DNA from: Marinobacter sp. F3R11
GTDB taxonomy: Bacteria > Pseudomonadota > Gammaproteobacteria > Pseudomonadales > Oleiphilaceae
Assembly (NCBI RefSeq): GCF_003318275.1
Contig: NZ_QOCH01000003.1
Location: forward strand, 158,361 to 222,360
DNA length: 64,000 nt
Direction: 5' to 3'
Of this stretch, positions 29,598-39,045 are shown piece by piece (the stretch's first letter is position 1; each line of letters begins with the position of its first letter). The notes below the pieces were generated by a model, which was not told the origin of the DNA, did no database searches, and worked only from the letters and a program-made list of their open reading frames with translations. Position numbers and translations under genes: made by a program.

Positions 29598-30383
29598 TCA
29601 GGGTGTCGGCCCGGGGCGCACAGGTACAAATATGGGCGCGCCATCGGCCTCTACGGTGATGAGTTTCTGGTTATATAGCTTCTCGAGCGCGGAAGGCACC
29701 AGCATTGAATCTGCTGGCCCCCAGCAGGCGTCGCCGTTGGTGTATAGCAGCAGAACATGACTACACCACCGGGCAGCCAGATTAAGATCGTGCAAACACA
29801 TGAAAACAGCTTTTCCGGATCGAGCCTGCGCCTGAAGCAGGTTCATCACCTTGACCTGATGATGCAGGTCCAGATGGTTAGTGGGCTCATCCAGCAGCCA
29901 TATGCCAGGGTTCTGGGTCATCAGCGTGGCGATGGCAACACGCTGACGCTCACCACCTGACAATGTGGTCAGCAAACGATCGGACAAATGTTCTACGTCC
30001 AGCGCTTCCAGTGCCTGCTCTGCCAGAGTCTGGTCTTCACACTGCTCGCTGACCCAGGGCGACAACCACGGATGACGACCAATAAGTGCAGTTTCCATAA
30101 CGGTTGCCGGAAAACTATCCTGACGCTCCTGGAAAACAAGGCCCATCTGCCGGGCAATATCCCGGCGCTTCAGATCTTTCAGAGGGGTGTCATCAAGTAC
30201 CACCTCACCACGGCGGGCGGGCAGCAGACCTGCAAGTGTATGCAACAAGGTGGTTTTCCCGGCGCCGTTAGGACCGAGTACACCCCAGGTCTGGCCTGGT
30301 TCAATGGTCAGGTTCAGAGAATACCCATCTGATCTGCCCGGTACATTAATAACCAGATCGCGACTGCGCAGCCTGCTCATCAT
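29598..30383 (-). CDS. btuD: Vitamin B12 ABC transporter ATPase
   Basis: 261 residues. Walker A GPNGAGKTTLLHTLAG, signature LSGGERQRVAIATLM and Walker B WLLDEPTNHLD, all canonical for FecCD/BtuCD-type importers. Powers uptake by the BtuCDF complex. The start region has two adjacent ATGs (30383 and 30380) in an ATGATGA that includes the btuC stop, so the pair is translationally coupled. The assignment to B12 rather than siderophore rests on neighbours. Confidence 0.9.
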   Translation of the reverse strand: MMSRLRSRDLVINVPGRSDGYSLNLTIEPGQTWGVLGPNGAGKTTLLHTLAGLLPARRGEVVLDDTPLKDLKRRDIARQMGLVFQERQDSFPATVMETALIGRHPWLSPWVSEQCEDQTLAEQALEALDVEHLSDRLLTTLSGGERQRVAIATLMTQNPGIWLLDEPTNHLDLHHQVKVMNLLQAQARSGKAVFMCLHDLNLAARWCSHVLLLYTNGDACWGPADSMLVPSALEKLYNQKLITVEADGAPIFVPVRPGPTP

Positions 30384-31339
30384 CGGCTCCGGTGCAACAG
30401 ATAAAGGAATGTAGGCACGCCTAATAACGCGGTGATTACGCCAACAGGCAGTTGCTCCGGGGCAATCACCGTACGTGCAAGCGTATCCGCCAGTACCAGC
30501 AAGGTCCCTCCTGCCAGGGCACTGGCCGGCAGAATAATGCGCTGGTCATTACCAAGAACCAGCCGGAGCATATGGGGAACAATCAGGCCTACAAACCCGA
30601 TGCTGCCAGCAGTGGTTACTGCAGTAGCCGTCAGCAGGCTGGCAAGAAGATAAATAGTCCATTCCAGCGGGCGCACGGAGACGCCCAGCGCAGCGGCCTG
30701 CAGAGGTCCCCGCGCCAGCACATTAAGATTACGGGCAAGAGGCATAATCAGCACAACGGACAAAACCAGAACAGCCAATGCAGGCCAGGGCGCGCGGGCG
30801 TATGAGACATCACCCATCAACCAGTAAAGCATACCGGGGAGTTTGTATGAGGGCGTGATTGCCAGCATCAGCGTAATCACAGCTCCCCACCCGGCCGCCA
30901 CTACCACACCGGTCAGCAGAAGGCGGGAAGGGGTCCAGCTGCCAGTGCCGTGGGCGAGACCAAAGACCAGAAGGGTTGCCAGCATGGCACCAGCAAAGGC
31001 GGACCCGGATATCAGGATCGTCCCCATTCCTGCCAGCATGGCCAATAGTGCGCCAACTGCTGCGCCACCAGATAGCCCGAGCACATAGGGGTCAGCCAGT
31101 GGGTTACGCAACAACACTTGCATCAGCGCGCCAGCCACAGCCAGCAGCCCCCCTGTTGCAAGAGCCGCAAGAGTACGGGGCAAGCGCAGATCCAATAACA
31201 ATGCACGGTTCAGCGCACTGCCTTCACCCTGCATGACCTGCCAGATCTCAGGCAGCGGGACAGTCACGCTGCCCAGGCCCAAAGCCAGCACAACTGCAAC
31301 GAAAGTCAGAAATCCGAGGCTCAGCAACGGGCGGATCAT
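30380..31339 (-). CDS. btuC: Vitamin B12 ABC transporter permease
   Basis: 319 residues, FecCD/BtuC family with about ten membrane helices. Recognisable: LRLPRTLAALATGGLLAVAG near the front, NPLADPYVLGLSGGAAVGA, and the GFVGLIVPHMLRLVLG coupling-helix area. Lies between btuF and btuD in the same unit, all within 35 bases of each other. Confidence 0.9.
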   Translation of the reverse strand: MIRPLLSLGFLTFVAVVLALGLGSVTVPLPEIWQVMQGEGSALNRALLLDLRLPRTLAALATGGLLAVAGALMQVLLRNPLADPYVLGLSGGAAVGALLAMLAGMGTILISGSAFAGAMLATLLVFGLAHGTGSWTPSRLLLTGVVVAAGWGAVITLMLAITPSYKLPGMLYWLMGDVSYARAPWPALAVLVLSVVLIMPLARNLNVLARGPLQAAALGVSVRPLEWTIYLLASLLTATAVTTAGSIGFVGLIVPHMLRLVLGNDQRIILPASALAGGTLLVLADTLARTVIAPEQLPVGVITALLGVPTFLYLLHRSR

Positions 31340-31372
31340 CGGTCAGTTACCTGACAATTCATCCCTGTGTTA

Positions 31373-32278
31373 TCAACGCTCACGTGCACTATCCAGATAG
31401 TCACAAACAATCCTGGTGGCCTCAAGCAATCTGGGCGTAGGCCGTGAAATGGGTGAGGCCGGCACAAAAAAGAGATTGTTCTTTTTCACGGCGGTCAGCT
31501 CCGAATACTGCTTCCACATATCCAGCTGACCATCACTGACACCCTCAACACTTCCAGTGAGAATGGCGTGGGGATCGGCCTGCAGCACAACCTCAGAACT
31601 GATTCGGGGAACCAGCCGCGGCATGTCGCCGAATACATTTACGCCACCACACAACTGAAGCACCTTACCAATCAGGTGGTCGTTGTTGATGGTCATCAGA
31701 GGCTGCTCCCAGACCTGATAGAAAACAGGTATTGGTTCTGCATTACGGTACTGCTCTGACAAAGCGGCAATACCCACGCGAAAACGCTCGGCTTCAGCCA
31801 GGCCTTCATGCTCAGTGCCCGCCAGGGTAGCCAACCTCTCAATAACACTGGAAACCCCCTCAAAGGTCCGGGGCTCAATCGCAAACGCGGGAATACCCAG
31901 CTCATCGATCAGCTCCATCTGGGCCGGTGGGTTACCCGTTACCCAGGTAATCACCAGATCCGGCCTGAGCGCCAGCAACGCTTCCATATCCACCCGGGTA
32001 TGGCTGCCAACCAAGGGCAATTTCAGGGCTTCCGGGGGATAATCACTGTAATTAACGACCGCAACCACCTTGTCACCGGCGCCGGCCGCAAACATGAGTT
32101 CCGTCGCCCCCGGAGACAAAGTGACTATACGATGCGCAGGGGCAGGGATGCAGAGTTCCTTGCCCATGTCATCAACAGCACAACGCTGCACCTCGCCGGC
32201 CGACAGAGACTGCACTACCACCACTAACAAAAAGCCCAGTGCAACTCTGACGCCCAGCCGGTGAATACTCACACGCAT
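31373..32278 (-). CDS. btuF: Cobalamin-binding periplasmic protein
   Basis: 301 residues with an N-terminal signal peptide (hydrophobic core about 10-25, cleavage near SAGEVQ). Class III helical-backbone binding protein: RIVTLSPGATELMFAAGAGDKV, then LRPDLVITW and the second lobe with VFYQVWEQPLMTIN. Takes B12 delivered by BtuB and passes it to BtuCD. Starts 17 bp after btuB. Confidence 0.9.
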   Translation of the reverse strand: MRVSIHRLGVRVALGFLLVVVVQSLSAGEVQRCAVDDMGKELCIPAPAHRIVTLSPGATELMFAAGAGDKVVAVVNYSDYPPEALKLPLVGSHTRVDMEALLALRPDLVITWVTGNPPAQMELIDELGIPAFAIEPRTFEGVSSVIERLATLAGTEHEGLAEAERFRVGIAALSEQYRNAEPIPVFYQVWEQPLMTINNDHLIGKVLQLCGGVNVFGDMPRLVPRISSEVVLQADPHAILTGSVEGVSDGQLDMWKQYSELTAVKKNNLFFVPASPISRPTPRLLEATRIVCDYLDSARER

Positions 32279-32295
32279 ACTCCCGTCTTCGAGGT

Positions 32296-34116
32296 TTACT
32301 GTATGTCGTAACGAACCGACAACATGGCTGTTCGACCCGCGGCTATGTACTCCCGACCATCAAAATATCTCGCAGTTGAGTATTCCTTATCGAGCACGTT
32401 GGCAAGGGTCAGACGGCTGCTCCAGTTGGGCGCGAAATTCCACCCGGCGCGCAGGTCAAACGTTCCGAACCCGGCCAGACGGTCGGTATTGGCTGCGTCG
32501 TCATAACGATGCCCCTCAGCTACGACAGAGCCGCCAAACGTAAAGTTATTAACGTCTTTGTCCAGGTCAATACGGGCAGACTGTCTGGTACGGCGCGCCA
32601 GCTGTTTTTTGGTATCACGGTCTTCAGGGTCCATATAAGTGAGAGCCACCCCTGCACGCCAGCCGTTATATTCATAACCACCGCCAAACTCTGCTCCACG
32701 AATTCTCGCTTCATCAACGTTAACCCGTGTATTGACTCCTCCGATCTCCCCGGAACCAATCAGGTTGTCGACATCCATCTGATACACGGCAAGATCCCAA
32801 TACCATCTCTGATAGTTACCGCTGGCACCAATCTCATAGCTTTCGGACTCCTCCGGCTCCAGATCCGGATTGCCCTGGTAGTTAAATGACAGAGGCCAGT
32901 AGAGGTCATTAAATGTGGGAGCCCTGAACGCGGTGCTGTAGCTCGCACGCAGGCGATGAGAGCGGTCTATTTTATAACCTAGTGCCACCCCTCCGGTTTC
33001 ATTGGTACCGTAGGCTTCATTGTCATCGCCGCGAAGACTCAGCTGCGCATCAACCGGTCCAAAATTCAGACGCAACTGACTGAACAGTGCCGTATTGGTT
33101 CTGGAGGTTTCACTATAGGATTGTGAACTGCTGACCTCATCCTGCTGCAGCTCAGCGCCCACAACCAGCTCATGGACATTGAAAGAAAAGGTATTGTCCC
33201 ACCTGGCCTCTCGCAACCGGGTGTTATAGGTGCTTTCACCATAAGCACTGAACGAATCTGATTCATCGCGCGATTCCGCAAACTGAATGCCCATTTGCCA
33301 GCTTTCGCTCAGCGGTGTCATCAGCCCGAGACCAATAGTACGGATCATGTAATCAATATTGCCGCCTTCGTACTCGGTGTTCCCTTCAGATTGCATCAGC
33401 ATGATGCTCGCTTCACCACCGTTATCCAGAGCATGCACAACCCGGCCAAGCCCGGCGGTATTGCGGAACCCTTTGTCTTCGCCGTTTTCAACAATCGCTG
33501 TGCCGTCACTTTCTTTATGCAGACCGCTCAGACTGAAGCTGGTATTGCCAACCGAGGCAGAAGCACCTGCACTGACCTTTTGGGTATCAAAGTTTCCTGC
33601 ACCAGCCTCAACCCAGCCTCGTTTACCCTGCTCGGGATCCAGTGTGAACGCCTGTACCACACCGCCCATGGCATCAGCGCCATAGAGCGAGCTGCGCGGG
33701 CCCCGCACAATTTCCACTCGTTCAATGAGTTCTGTCGGGAAATACTGCCATGGCGCACCGCCACCAGTTGCAGAATGCAGCTTCACACCGTCAACAAGTA
33801 AAACCGTACCGGCATTCTGGACGCCGCGGGTATAAACACTCGTTGTTTTTCCGAAAGAACCGTTACCGGTCACACTGATACCTGGCTGACCACGCAGAAG
33901 ATCAGAAAACTCAACCGGGGCTTTCGAACGAATCTCTTCTTCATCCACCACAGTAACGGAGGCAAGACTCTCACCCACCGTCCTGGGGCCAAGAGTTGCT
34001 GTGACAACAATCGGATCTAACTGAGAAGACTGAGCTTCTTGCGCAACCGCAATCGAGAGGGGGCTAAATGCAAAAGGGATAACCAGAACACTGGTAACTG
34101 CCAGGGAAACTTTCAT
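32296..34116 (-). CDS. btuB: TonB-dependent cobalamin receptor
   Basis: 606 residues from the ATG chosen here. Signal peptide (MKVSLAVTSVLVIPFAF, cleavage near AVAQ), TonB box DPIVVTAT, plug domain (LLRGQPGISVTGNGSFGKT region) and a 22-strand-type barrel ending in YDIQ without a final aromatic, though a Tyr precedes. The open frame runs to 34158, but the ATG at 34116 begins the natural signal peptide. A cobalamin riboswitch lies upstream, which identifies the ligand. Energised by TonB/ExbBD, a set of which ends this window. Confidence 0.92.
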   Translation of the reverse strand: MKVSLAVTSVLVIPFAFSPLSIAVAQEAQSSQLDPIVVTATLGPRTVGESLASVTVVDEEEIRSKAPVEFSDLLRGQPGISVTGNGSFGKTTSVYTRGVQNAGTVLLVDGVKLHSATGGGAPWQYFPTELIERVEIVRGPRSSLYGADAMGGVVQAFTLDPEQGKRGWVEAGAGNFDTQKVSAGASASVGNTSFSLSGLHKESDGTAIVENGEDKGFRNTAGLGRVVHALDNGGEASIMLMQSEGNTEYEGGNIDYMIRTIGLGLMTPLSESWQMGIQFAESRDESDSFSAYGESTYNTRLREARWDNTFSFNVHELVVGAELQQDEVSSSQSYSETSRTNTALFSQLRLNFGPVDAQLSLRGDDNEAYGTNETGGVALGYKIDRSHRLRASYSTAFRAPTFNDLYWPLSFNYQGNPDLEPEESESYEIGASGNYQRWYWDLAVYQMDVDNLIGSGEIGGVNTRVNVDEARIRGAEFGGGYEYNGWRAGVALTYMDPEDRDTKKQLARRTRQSARIDLDKDVNNFTFGGSVVAEGHRYDDAANTDRLAGFGTFDLRAGWNFAPNWSSRLTLANVLDKEYSTARYFDGREYIAAGRTAMLSVRYDIQ

Positions 34117-34284
34117 TAAATGCACTCTCAGACTCACCACGCGCACCCGCATGGCCAATTGTTAGGTGCTCTGCAAAGGGAGGCTGATTCTGGCAGAAGG
34201 CCAGGATGAAGCGTTTTCTGAGGTGGGAAAATCCGTAAAACAGGCCGGTGTTTACCCACCGTAACTGCCCTCCGCAGCGCTCGG

Positions 34285-34465
34285 TGTGTTTACAGGCCGG
34301 TCTCCGGACTTGTGAGTTTATAGAACTGACCGGCGTAACCTTCCCATGCTTGCGCACAGTGGCATCTCTCTTCGCCGTTCTCTCACTTACCGTTGCGGGG
34401 GCAGTGCCGGACTTTAACCGGCTTCCCGTTTCACTGTGGCAGCGACGATGATTGCGCTACAACAG
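34285..34465 (-). ncRNA. Cobalamin riboswitch
   Basis: Read on the minus strand, the leader contains the class signatures in order: the GGGAAGCCGGTTAAAGTCC segment, CTGCCCCCGCAACGGTAAG, the B12 box GCCACTGTGC (near 34350-34365), GGGAAGG, and AGTCCGGAGACCGGCC (34295-34310). It fills most of the 400-base stretch between the cobD stop and btuB. It should shut down btuB and the genes behind it when adenosylcobalamin is plentiful. Whether control is by termination or by masking the start cannot be told; no strong T-run hairpin follows. Outer boundaries are approximate. Confidence 0.93.
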
Positions 34466-34516
34466 CACCTATAAACGAATGCCAAGGCTAACAATGCGTT
34501 AATGTCTGGTCAATGA

Positions 34517-35539
34517 CTAATCACAAGTCCGGGCCACAAGCGCTTCTGCCAATCGCTGCAATTGCGCCTCATCTGCCATCACGCCAAACCGGAGCATTCC
34601 CGGCTGATCGAAAACTCTGACCAGCACCGCCTGTGCAGCCAGTTGATGTGCCAGTATCTTCGGGTTGTCTGTACGAACTGTCTGAAACAGGGCGCTGCCA
34701 CCCACAAGAGTCAGCCGGGCTTTCTGCAGAACCTCACGCAGATTGCCGGCATGCCGGTGCAAACTGACCCGAGTTGCGCGCTGCCAGCCTTCATCGGTCA
34801 GCGCCTTACCCATCACATACCGGGACGGCCCACTCAGCGCCCAGGGACCCAGCACCTGTCTCAGGCGTTCCGTGATTTGACTATCCGCAAGAACAAATCC
34901 CGCCCGCACCCCCGCCAGGCCAAAAAACTTTCCAAGCGAACGAAGAACGATCAAGCCCGGCCGTCCGGCCTGGGTACAGAGACTGAACGCCGGCGTGGCA
35001 TCCATAAATGCCTCATCGACAACCAGCCAGCCACCTCGCTTTTGCAACCGCTGGTGCCAGCGTAGCAATGTGGAGGGGGGAATGATTTTTCCGGTAGGGT
35101 TATTGGGATTAATCCAGACCAGTACGTCGATCTGGTCAAGCCAGCGATCATCGCAACCTGAAAAGCCACCGCCGGTCTGCTCAGGCCCTATAGGGACAAG
35201 CCTGTGACCAGCATTCCGCCAGCTATGCCCATGCTCTCTGTAACCAGGCACCGGTATGCCGACACGGCAGGGTTTGCGCAAACCGGGCAGTGCCATAATT
35301 GCGGCCTGAGAGCCTGGCACAGGAACACAGGCCGCAGCTGGTGAGGCACCTGACCATTTACGAACAATATCTTCGAGCCCGTCATCGGCTTCCGGCAATC
35401 TTTGCCAGACCTCGGCCGGTATATCCGGAACCGGCCAGCCAACCGGGTTTATACCAGTGGAAAGATCAAGCCATTCTGAACGTGGAATACCCCAGCGCTC
35501 TGCGGCTTCATTCAACCGTCCGCCATGTTCCAGCATCAT
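34517..35539 (-). CDS. cobD: L-threonine-O-3-phosphate decarboxylase
   Basis: 340 residues, PLP-dependent aminotransferase class I/II fold. Makes (R)-1-aminopropan-2-ol O-2-phosphate, the linker of the nucleotide loop (called CobC in Pseudomonas). Seen: LEHGGRLNEAAERWG at the N-terminus, LSTGINPVGWP, the NPNNPTG loop, VDEAFMD, and the PLP Lys in VLRSLGKFFGLAGVRAGF. The start overlaps the cbiB stop. It is upstream of the riboswitch and so probably follows the cbiB promoter. Confidence 0.94.
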   Translation of the reverse strand: MMLEHGGRLNEAAERWGIPRSEWLDLSTGINPVGWPVPDIPAEVWQRLPEADDGLEDIVRKWSGASPAAACVPVPGSQAAIMALPGLRKPCRVGIPVPGYREHGHSWRNAGHRLVPIGPEQTGGGFSGCDDRWLDQIDVLVWINPNNPTGKIIPPSTLLRWHQRLQKRGGWLVVDEAFMDATPAFSLCTQAGRPGLIVLRSLGKFFGLAGVRAGFVLADSQITERLRQVLGPWALSGPSRYVMGKALTDEGWQRATRVSLHRHAGNLREVLQKARLTLVGGSALFQTVRTDNPKILAHQLAAQAVLVRVFDQPGMLRFGVMADEAQLQRLAEALVARTCD

Positions 35540-36486
35540 TACAGGTACACCACTGCAAAGATAAGTGTTGTGATCGCCCCGACAACAGCGAGCCAGAGCC
35601 AGACTCCATGCCGGACCAGTGTGATCGCGGCTTCAATACTTGTTGAGCTCGCCTCCTGCGCGCCGCCCAGAATCGGGCGTTGTTTAACGCCAGAGGGATA
35701 CGGCGAAGGCCCTCCCAGCCGGACGTTCAAAGCACCGGCCCCTGCTGCCATGACAGGCCCCGCATTGGGACTGTCCCATTGAGGGGCCTGCTTTCGCCAA
35801 CACTGCCAGGCGAGTTTACGATTGCCTGACAGCATATAGCTAAGTGCGGTCAACCGCGCGGGCACCCAGCCCATAAGATCGTCCAGCCGTGCAGCAGCAC
35901 GACCGAAGTACAGGAAACGCCGATTGCGATAGCCCCACATGGCATCCAGGGTATTCACCATCCGGTGCATCACCACACCGGGAATACCTGCGATCAAAAA
36001 CCAGAACAGACTGGCAAAAACAGCGTCTGCTCCGTTTTCCAGCATGGATTCGGTTGCAGCGGCAGCTACACCACGTCCATCAAGATCACTGGCCTTGCGG
36101 CTGACAATGCGGCTGACCTGTTTGCGGGCAACGTCCAGGTTGCCCTCAGCCAGAGGTGCAGCCACTGCCCGCCCATGCTCAGCCAACCCTCGGAGTGAAA
36201 TGGCCAGCCAGAGCACTACCGCCTGCACCAGCATCAACAGCAACCCGTCCAGCCGCACAGAAGCCCAGATGGCCAGGGCCATTATGGGAACTGTGGCCAA
36301 CAGAACTGCCAGAACCCCTGAAAAAAGGCTCCGCAAAGGTATGTCAGGTGCGGTATTAAGCCCTTTTTCCAAAGCAGTGACTAATCGCCCAAACCCGACT
36401 ACCGGGTGCAGACGCCGGGGCTCACCTATCAGATAATCAAGGATCAAAGCTGATACACACACGATGAACGGAGCAAATAACAACAC
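35539..36486 (-). CDS. cbiB: Adenosylcobinamide-phosphate synthase
   Basis: 315 residues, integral membrane protein. Joins aminopropanol phosphate to adenosylcobyric acid. Family features: LDYLIGEPRRLHPVVGFG near the N-terminus, ESMLENGADAVFASLFWFL, and NAGPVMAAGAGALNVRLGGP near the C-terminus. Overlaps cobD by one base, so the pair that makes and uses aminopropanol phosphate is coupled. Divergent from cobT across 150 bp. Confidence 0.95.
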   Translation of the reverse strand: MLLFAPFIVCVSALILDYLIGEPRRLHPVVGFGRLVTALEKGLNTAPDIPLRSLFSGVLAVLLATVPIMALAIWASVRLDGLLLMLVQAVVLWLAISLRGLAEHGRAVAAPLAEGNLDVARKQVSRIVSRKASDLDGRGVAAAATESMLENGADAVFASLFWFLIAGIPGVVMHRMVNTLDAMWGYRNRRFLYFGRAAARLDDLMGWVPARLTALSYMLSGNRKLAWQCWRKQAPQWDSPNAGPVMAAGAGALNVRLGGPSPYPSGVKQRPILGGAQEASSTSIEAAITLVRHGVWLWLAVVGAITTLIFAVVYL

Positions 36487-36636
36487 AGGAAGTTCCAGAT
36501 CAGATAAAAAGTGATGCCCTCAAGCCTACCTGATTGCACCCAGCCGGAGTATGATCCCGCCTTATATTGAATTCGAGCTCCACTCTCCGCAATCAGATCC
36601 TGTGTTTCGATCTGTCGATGTATGAAGGTATGTGCA

Positions 36637-37707
36637 ATGTCTTTTCCCAGCAGTTGGACCACCCCTCCCCGACAACCCGAAGCCCGTTTTTTTGAGCTGG
36701 CCGCACAGAGACAGAGCGTGCTGACCAAGCCCGCTGGCTCCCTGGGCAGACTGGAAACAGTTGCCGTTCAGCTTGCGGGCCTGCAGGGCACAGAAAAGCC
36801 CGGGCTGGATCAGGTCCAGATCAGTGTATTTGCCGGTGATCACGGTATTTGTGAGGAAGGAATTTCAGCGTACCCTCAGGCAGTTACTGCGCAGATGATT
36901 GCCAACTTCGCCCACGGAGGCGCAGCCGTAAGCGTACTGGCCAAATACATAGGTGCAGAACTGGAGGTTGTGAACCTTGGCACTGTGTCGGATGTTGCAC
37001 CCGACTTGCCCGGCGTTATAGACGCCCGTATAGCCCCTGGCACACGTAATTTTTCCACAACCGATGCCATGACCACCGAGCAGGTAGTTGCAGCCCTGAA
37101 CCACGGGGATGCTGCAGCTCAGCGGGCGGCTGACAAGGGTTGCAAGCTGTTTATTGGCGGCGAAATGGGCATAGGCAACACCACCTCGGCAACCGCTATC
37201 GCGTGTGCTCTGATGAACAGGAACCCCATGACCCTGGCGGGTCCCGGAACAGGCATGGATGTCGCCGGTGTCCGTCACAAAGCCGAAGTTATTATAGGTG
37301 CACTTCAGCGCCATGATAACGACGACGCAGGACAGGATGCGATGGCCATTCTCAAGGCCTTCGGCGGCTTCGAGATTGCAGCTCTGGCGGGTGCCATTGC
37401 CGGGTGTGCAGCCCGCTCCATACCGGTATTGATTGATGGTTATATTGTGTCGGCTGCGGCACTGATTGCCGTAAGCCAGCAACCAGACATTCGTCCCTGG
37501 CTCCTGTTTGCCCACCGTTCGGCAGAACCGGGTCACCAGGCCGTTCTTGAAGCCCTGAATGCAGAGCCTCTGCTTGATCTGGGAATGCGCTTAGGTGAAG
37601 GCAGTGGCGCAGCGGTGGCAGTTCCCTTGCTCAGGATGGCCTGCAACCTGCATAACGACATGGCCAGCTTTGCAGACGCCGGTGTCAGTGAAAAAGAAGA
37701 TAAATGA
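36637..37707 (+). CDS. cobT: Nicotinate-nucleotide-dimethylbenzimidazole phosphoribosyltransferase
   Basis: 356 residues. Transfers ribose phosphate from nicotinate mononucleotide to 5,6-dimethylbenzimidazole, giving alpha-ribazole 5'-phosphate. Seen: KPAGSLGRLE, VFAGDHGICEEGISAYPQ in outline, GGEMGIGNTTSATAIA, and the catalytic Glu in LGEGSGAA near the C-terminus. The start is ATG 36637, with GAAGG 8 bases upstream, rather than 36622. Uses the product of bluB. Coupled to cobC by an ATGA overlap. Confidence 0.96.
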   Translation: MSFPSSWTTPPRQPEARFFELAAQRQSVLTKPAGSLGRLETVAVQLAGLQGTEKPGLDQVQISVFAGDHGICEEGISAYPQAVTAQMIANFAHGGAAVSVLAKYIGAELEVVNLGTVSDVAPDLPGVIDARIAPGTRNFSTTDAMTTEQVVAALNHGDAAAQRAADKGCKLFIGGEMGIGNTTSATAIACALMNRNPMTLAGPGTGMDVAGVRHKAEVIIGALQRHDNDDAGQDAMAILKAFGGFEIAALAGAIAGCAARSIPVLIDGYIVSAAALIAVSQQPDIRPWLLFAHRSAEPGHQAVLEALNAEPLLDLGMRLGEGSGAAVAVPLLRMACNLHNDMASFADAGVSEKEDK

Positions 37708-38327
37708 ACAGTACAAAAAAGATGGAGAGCACAACAGTATTCGACCTCATCCGCCATGGGGAGCCCGAGGGCGGGCCCATGTATCGCGGCAGCAAAGACG
37801 ATCCTCTGAGCGAAAACGGCTGGCAGCAGATGCGCGCTGCCATTACCGAAACCGATTCCTGGGATGCCATTGTTACCTCCCCAATGCTGCGCTGCGTTAA
37901 CTTTGCCCGGGAACTGGCCGATCGCTATGAAATTCCTCTGCACACGGATGACCGCCTGCGGGAGCTCAACTTCGGTGAATGGGAAGGTCGCACCGCTGAA
38001 AGTGTAATGGCAAGTGATGGGGAGAGACTAAACCGGTTCTGGGCAGATCCGGTAAACAACACACCTCCGGGCGGTGAACAGGTCGTGGATTTCAACCGGC
38101 GCGTTATTGAAAGCTGGCGCCACTGGCAACAAGAGCTGATGGGGCAACGTGTGTTGATCGTTTGCCATGGCGGCACCATACGAATGATCGTTGCTGACAC
38201 CATGAACATTCCGCTGGAACACGCGTTCTCAGGCCTTACCACACCCTATGCCTGCCGCAGCAGGATTCAGGTTGATGTAACAGATTACGGGGTATTTCAG
38301 AGCCTTGTAGCGCACGGGTCCTGTTAA
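37704..38327 (+). CDS. cobC: Alpha-ribazole phosphatase (histidine phosphatase family)
   Basis: 207 residues. Phosphoglycerate-mutase-like phosphatase: RHG at FDLIRHGEPEGG, a second Arg in TSPMLRC, ELNFGEWEGR, and the second catalytic His in VCHGGTIRMI. It removes the 5'-phosphate from alpha-ribazole phosphate (or adenosylcobalamin phosphate). The family is broad, so the specific role rests on its coupling to cobT. Converges with cobU. Confidence 0.9.
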   Translation: MNSTKKMESTTVFDLIRHGEPEGGPMYRGSKDDPLSENGWQQMRAAITETDSWDAIVTSPMLRCVNFARELADRYEIPLHTDDRLRELNFGEWEGRTAESVMASDGERLNRFWADPVNNTPPGGEQVVDFNRRVIESWRHWQQELMGQRVLIVCHGGTIRMIVADTMNIPLEHAFSGLTTPYACRSRIQVDVTDYGVFQSLVAHGSC

Positions 38328-38340
38328 ACCGCCTCTGTTC

Positions 38341-38856
38341 TCACGGTTTCAGGACCATGGGCAACCCGGCAACACTCATGATCACCCTGTCGCACCGAGT
38401 CGCCAGCGCCTGGTTCATCCACCCCAGCTCATCTGCAAAACGGCGTGTAAGCGGATCCATTCCGATAATGCCAAGCCCTACTTCGTTGCTGACAATCACA
38501 AGTTCTCCCGGGTAAGAGCCCACCTGCGTCAGAAACGCCTCCCGTTCCCGGGCAAAGGTATCGTCACCTGCGTGCAGCAGGTTACTCACCCACAGACTCA
38601 TGCAGTCCACCAGAAGGCAGGGTGCCGCCTTTTGCTGTCCATAGCTGGCAAGCAACTGTCCCAGGGCAAGAGGCTCTTCTTCCAGCCCCCAGTCAGCAGG
38701 GCGCTGCTGCTGATGACGCTGAATGCGCAGCCGCATTTCATCATCCCCGGCTGTTGCTGTAGCCAGGTACACGACTGAGTTATCTGCCTCAGATGCCAGA
38801 CGCTCTGCAAGCGCGGTTTTTCCCGAACGGATGCCGCCAAGAACCAGAGTATGCAT
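38341..38856 (-). CDS. cobU: Adenosylcobinamide kinase/guanylyltransferase
   Basis: 171 residues. Phosphorylates adenosylcobinamide and transfers GMP to it, giving the CobS substrate (CobP in Pseudomonas). P-loop GGIRSGKTALAERLA at residues about 7-21, then VYLATATAGDDEMRLRI with its Arg and His region, LVDCMSLWVSNLL, and VSNEVGLGIIGMDPLTR. Full length. Lies at the edge of the cobalamin cluster with 189 bp of intergenic DNA before the next gene. Confidence 0.95.
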   Translation of the reverse strand: MHTLVLGGIRSGKTALAERLASEADNSVVYLATATAGDDEMRLRIQRHQQQRPADWGLEEEPLALGQLLASYGQQKAAPCLLVDCMSLWVSNLLHAGDDTFAREREAFLTQVGSYPGELVIVSNEVGLGIIGMDPLTRRFADELGWMNQALATRCDRVIMSVAGLPMVLKP

Positions 38857-39045
38857 GATGTTGGAGTGTTTCCCTGAAAGCCAGTTACGGATGCTAACCG
38901 GAGGCTATGTCCTAAAGCAAAAAACCTGGCAGGGCTCCCGAACGTGGTTGCTGCAGCGCTACCTTTATGCACGGGTGCCACTGCCCAACCGCCGGTATCT
39001 GCTATAGTTTTGCCGGGACCATTACTATTCCAATCTGGAGACTGC

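Noticed and set aside
34117..34284. Possible small gene between btuB and the riboswitch
   Set aside because: No start with a ribosome binding site and no protein-like frame; this stretch is the expression platform and leader of btuB.
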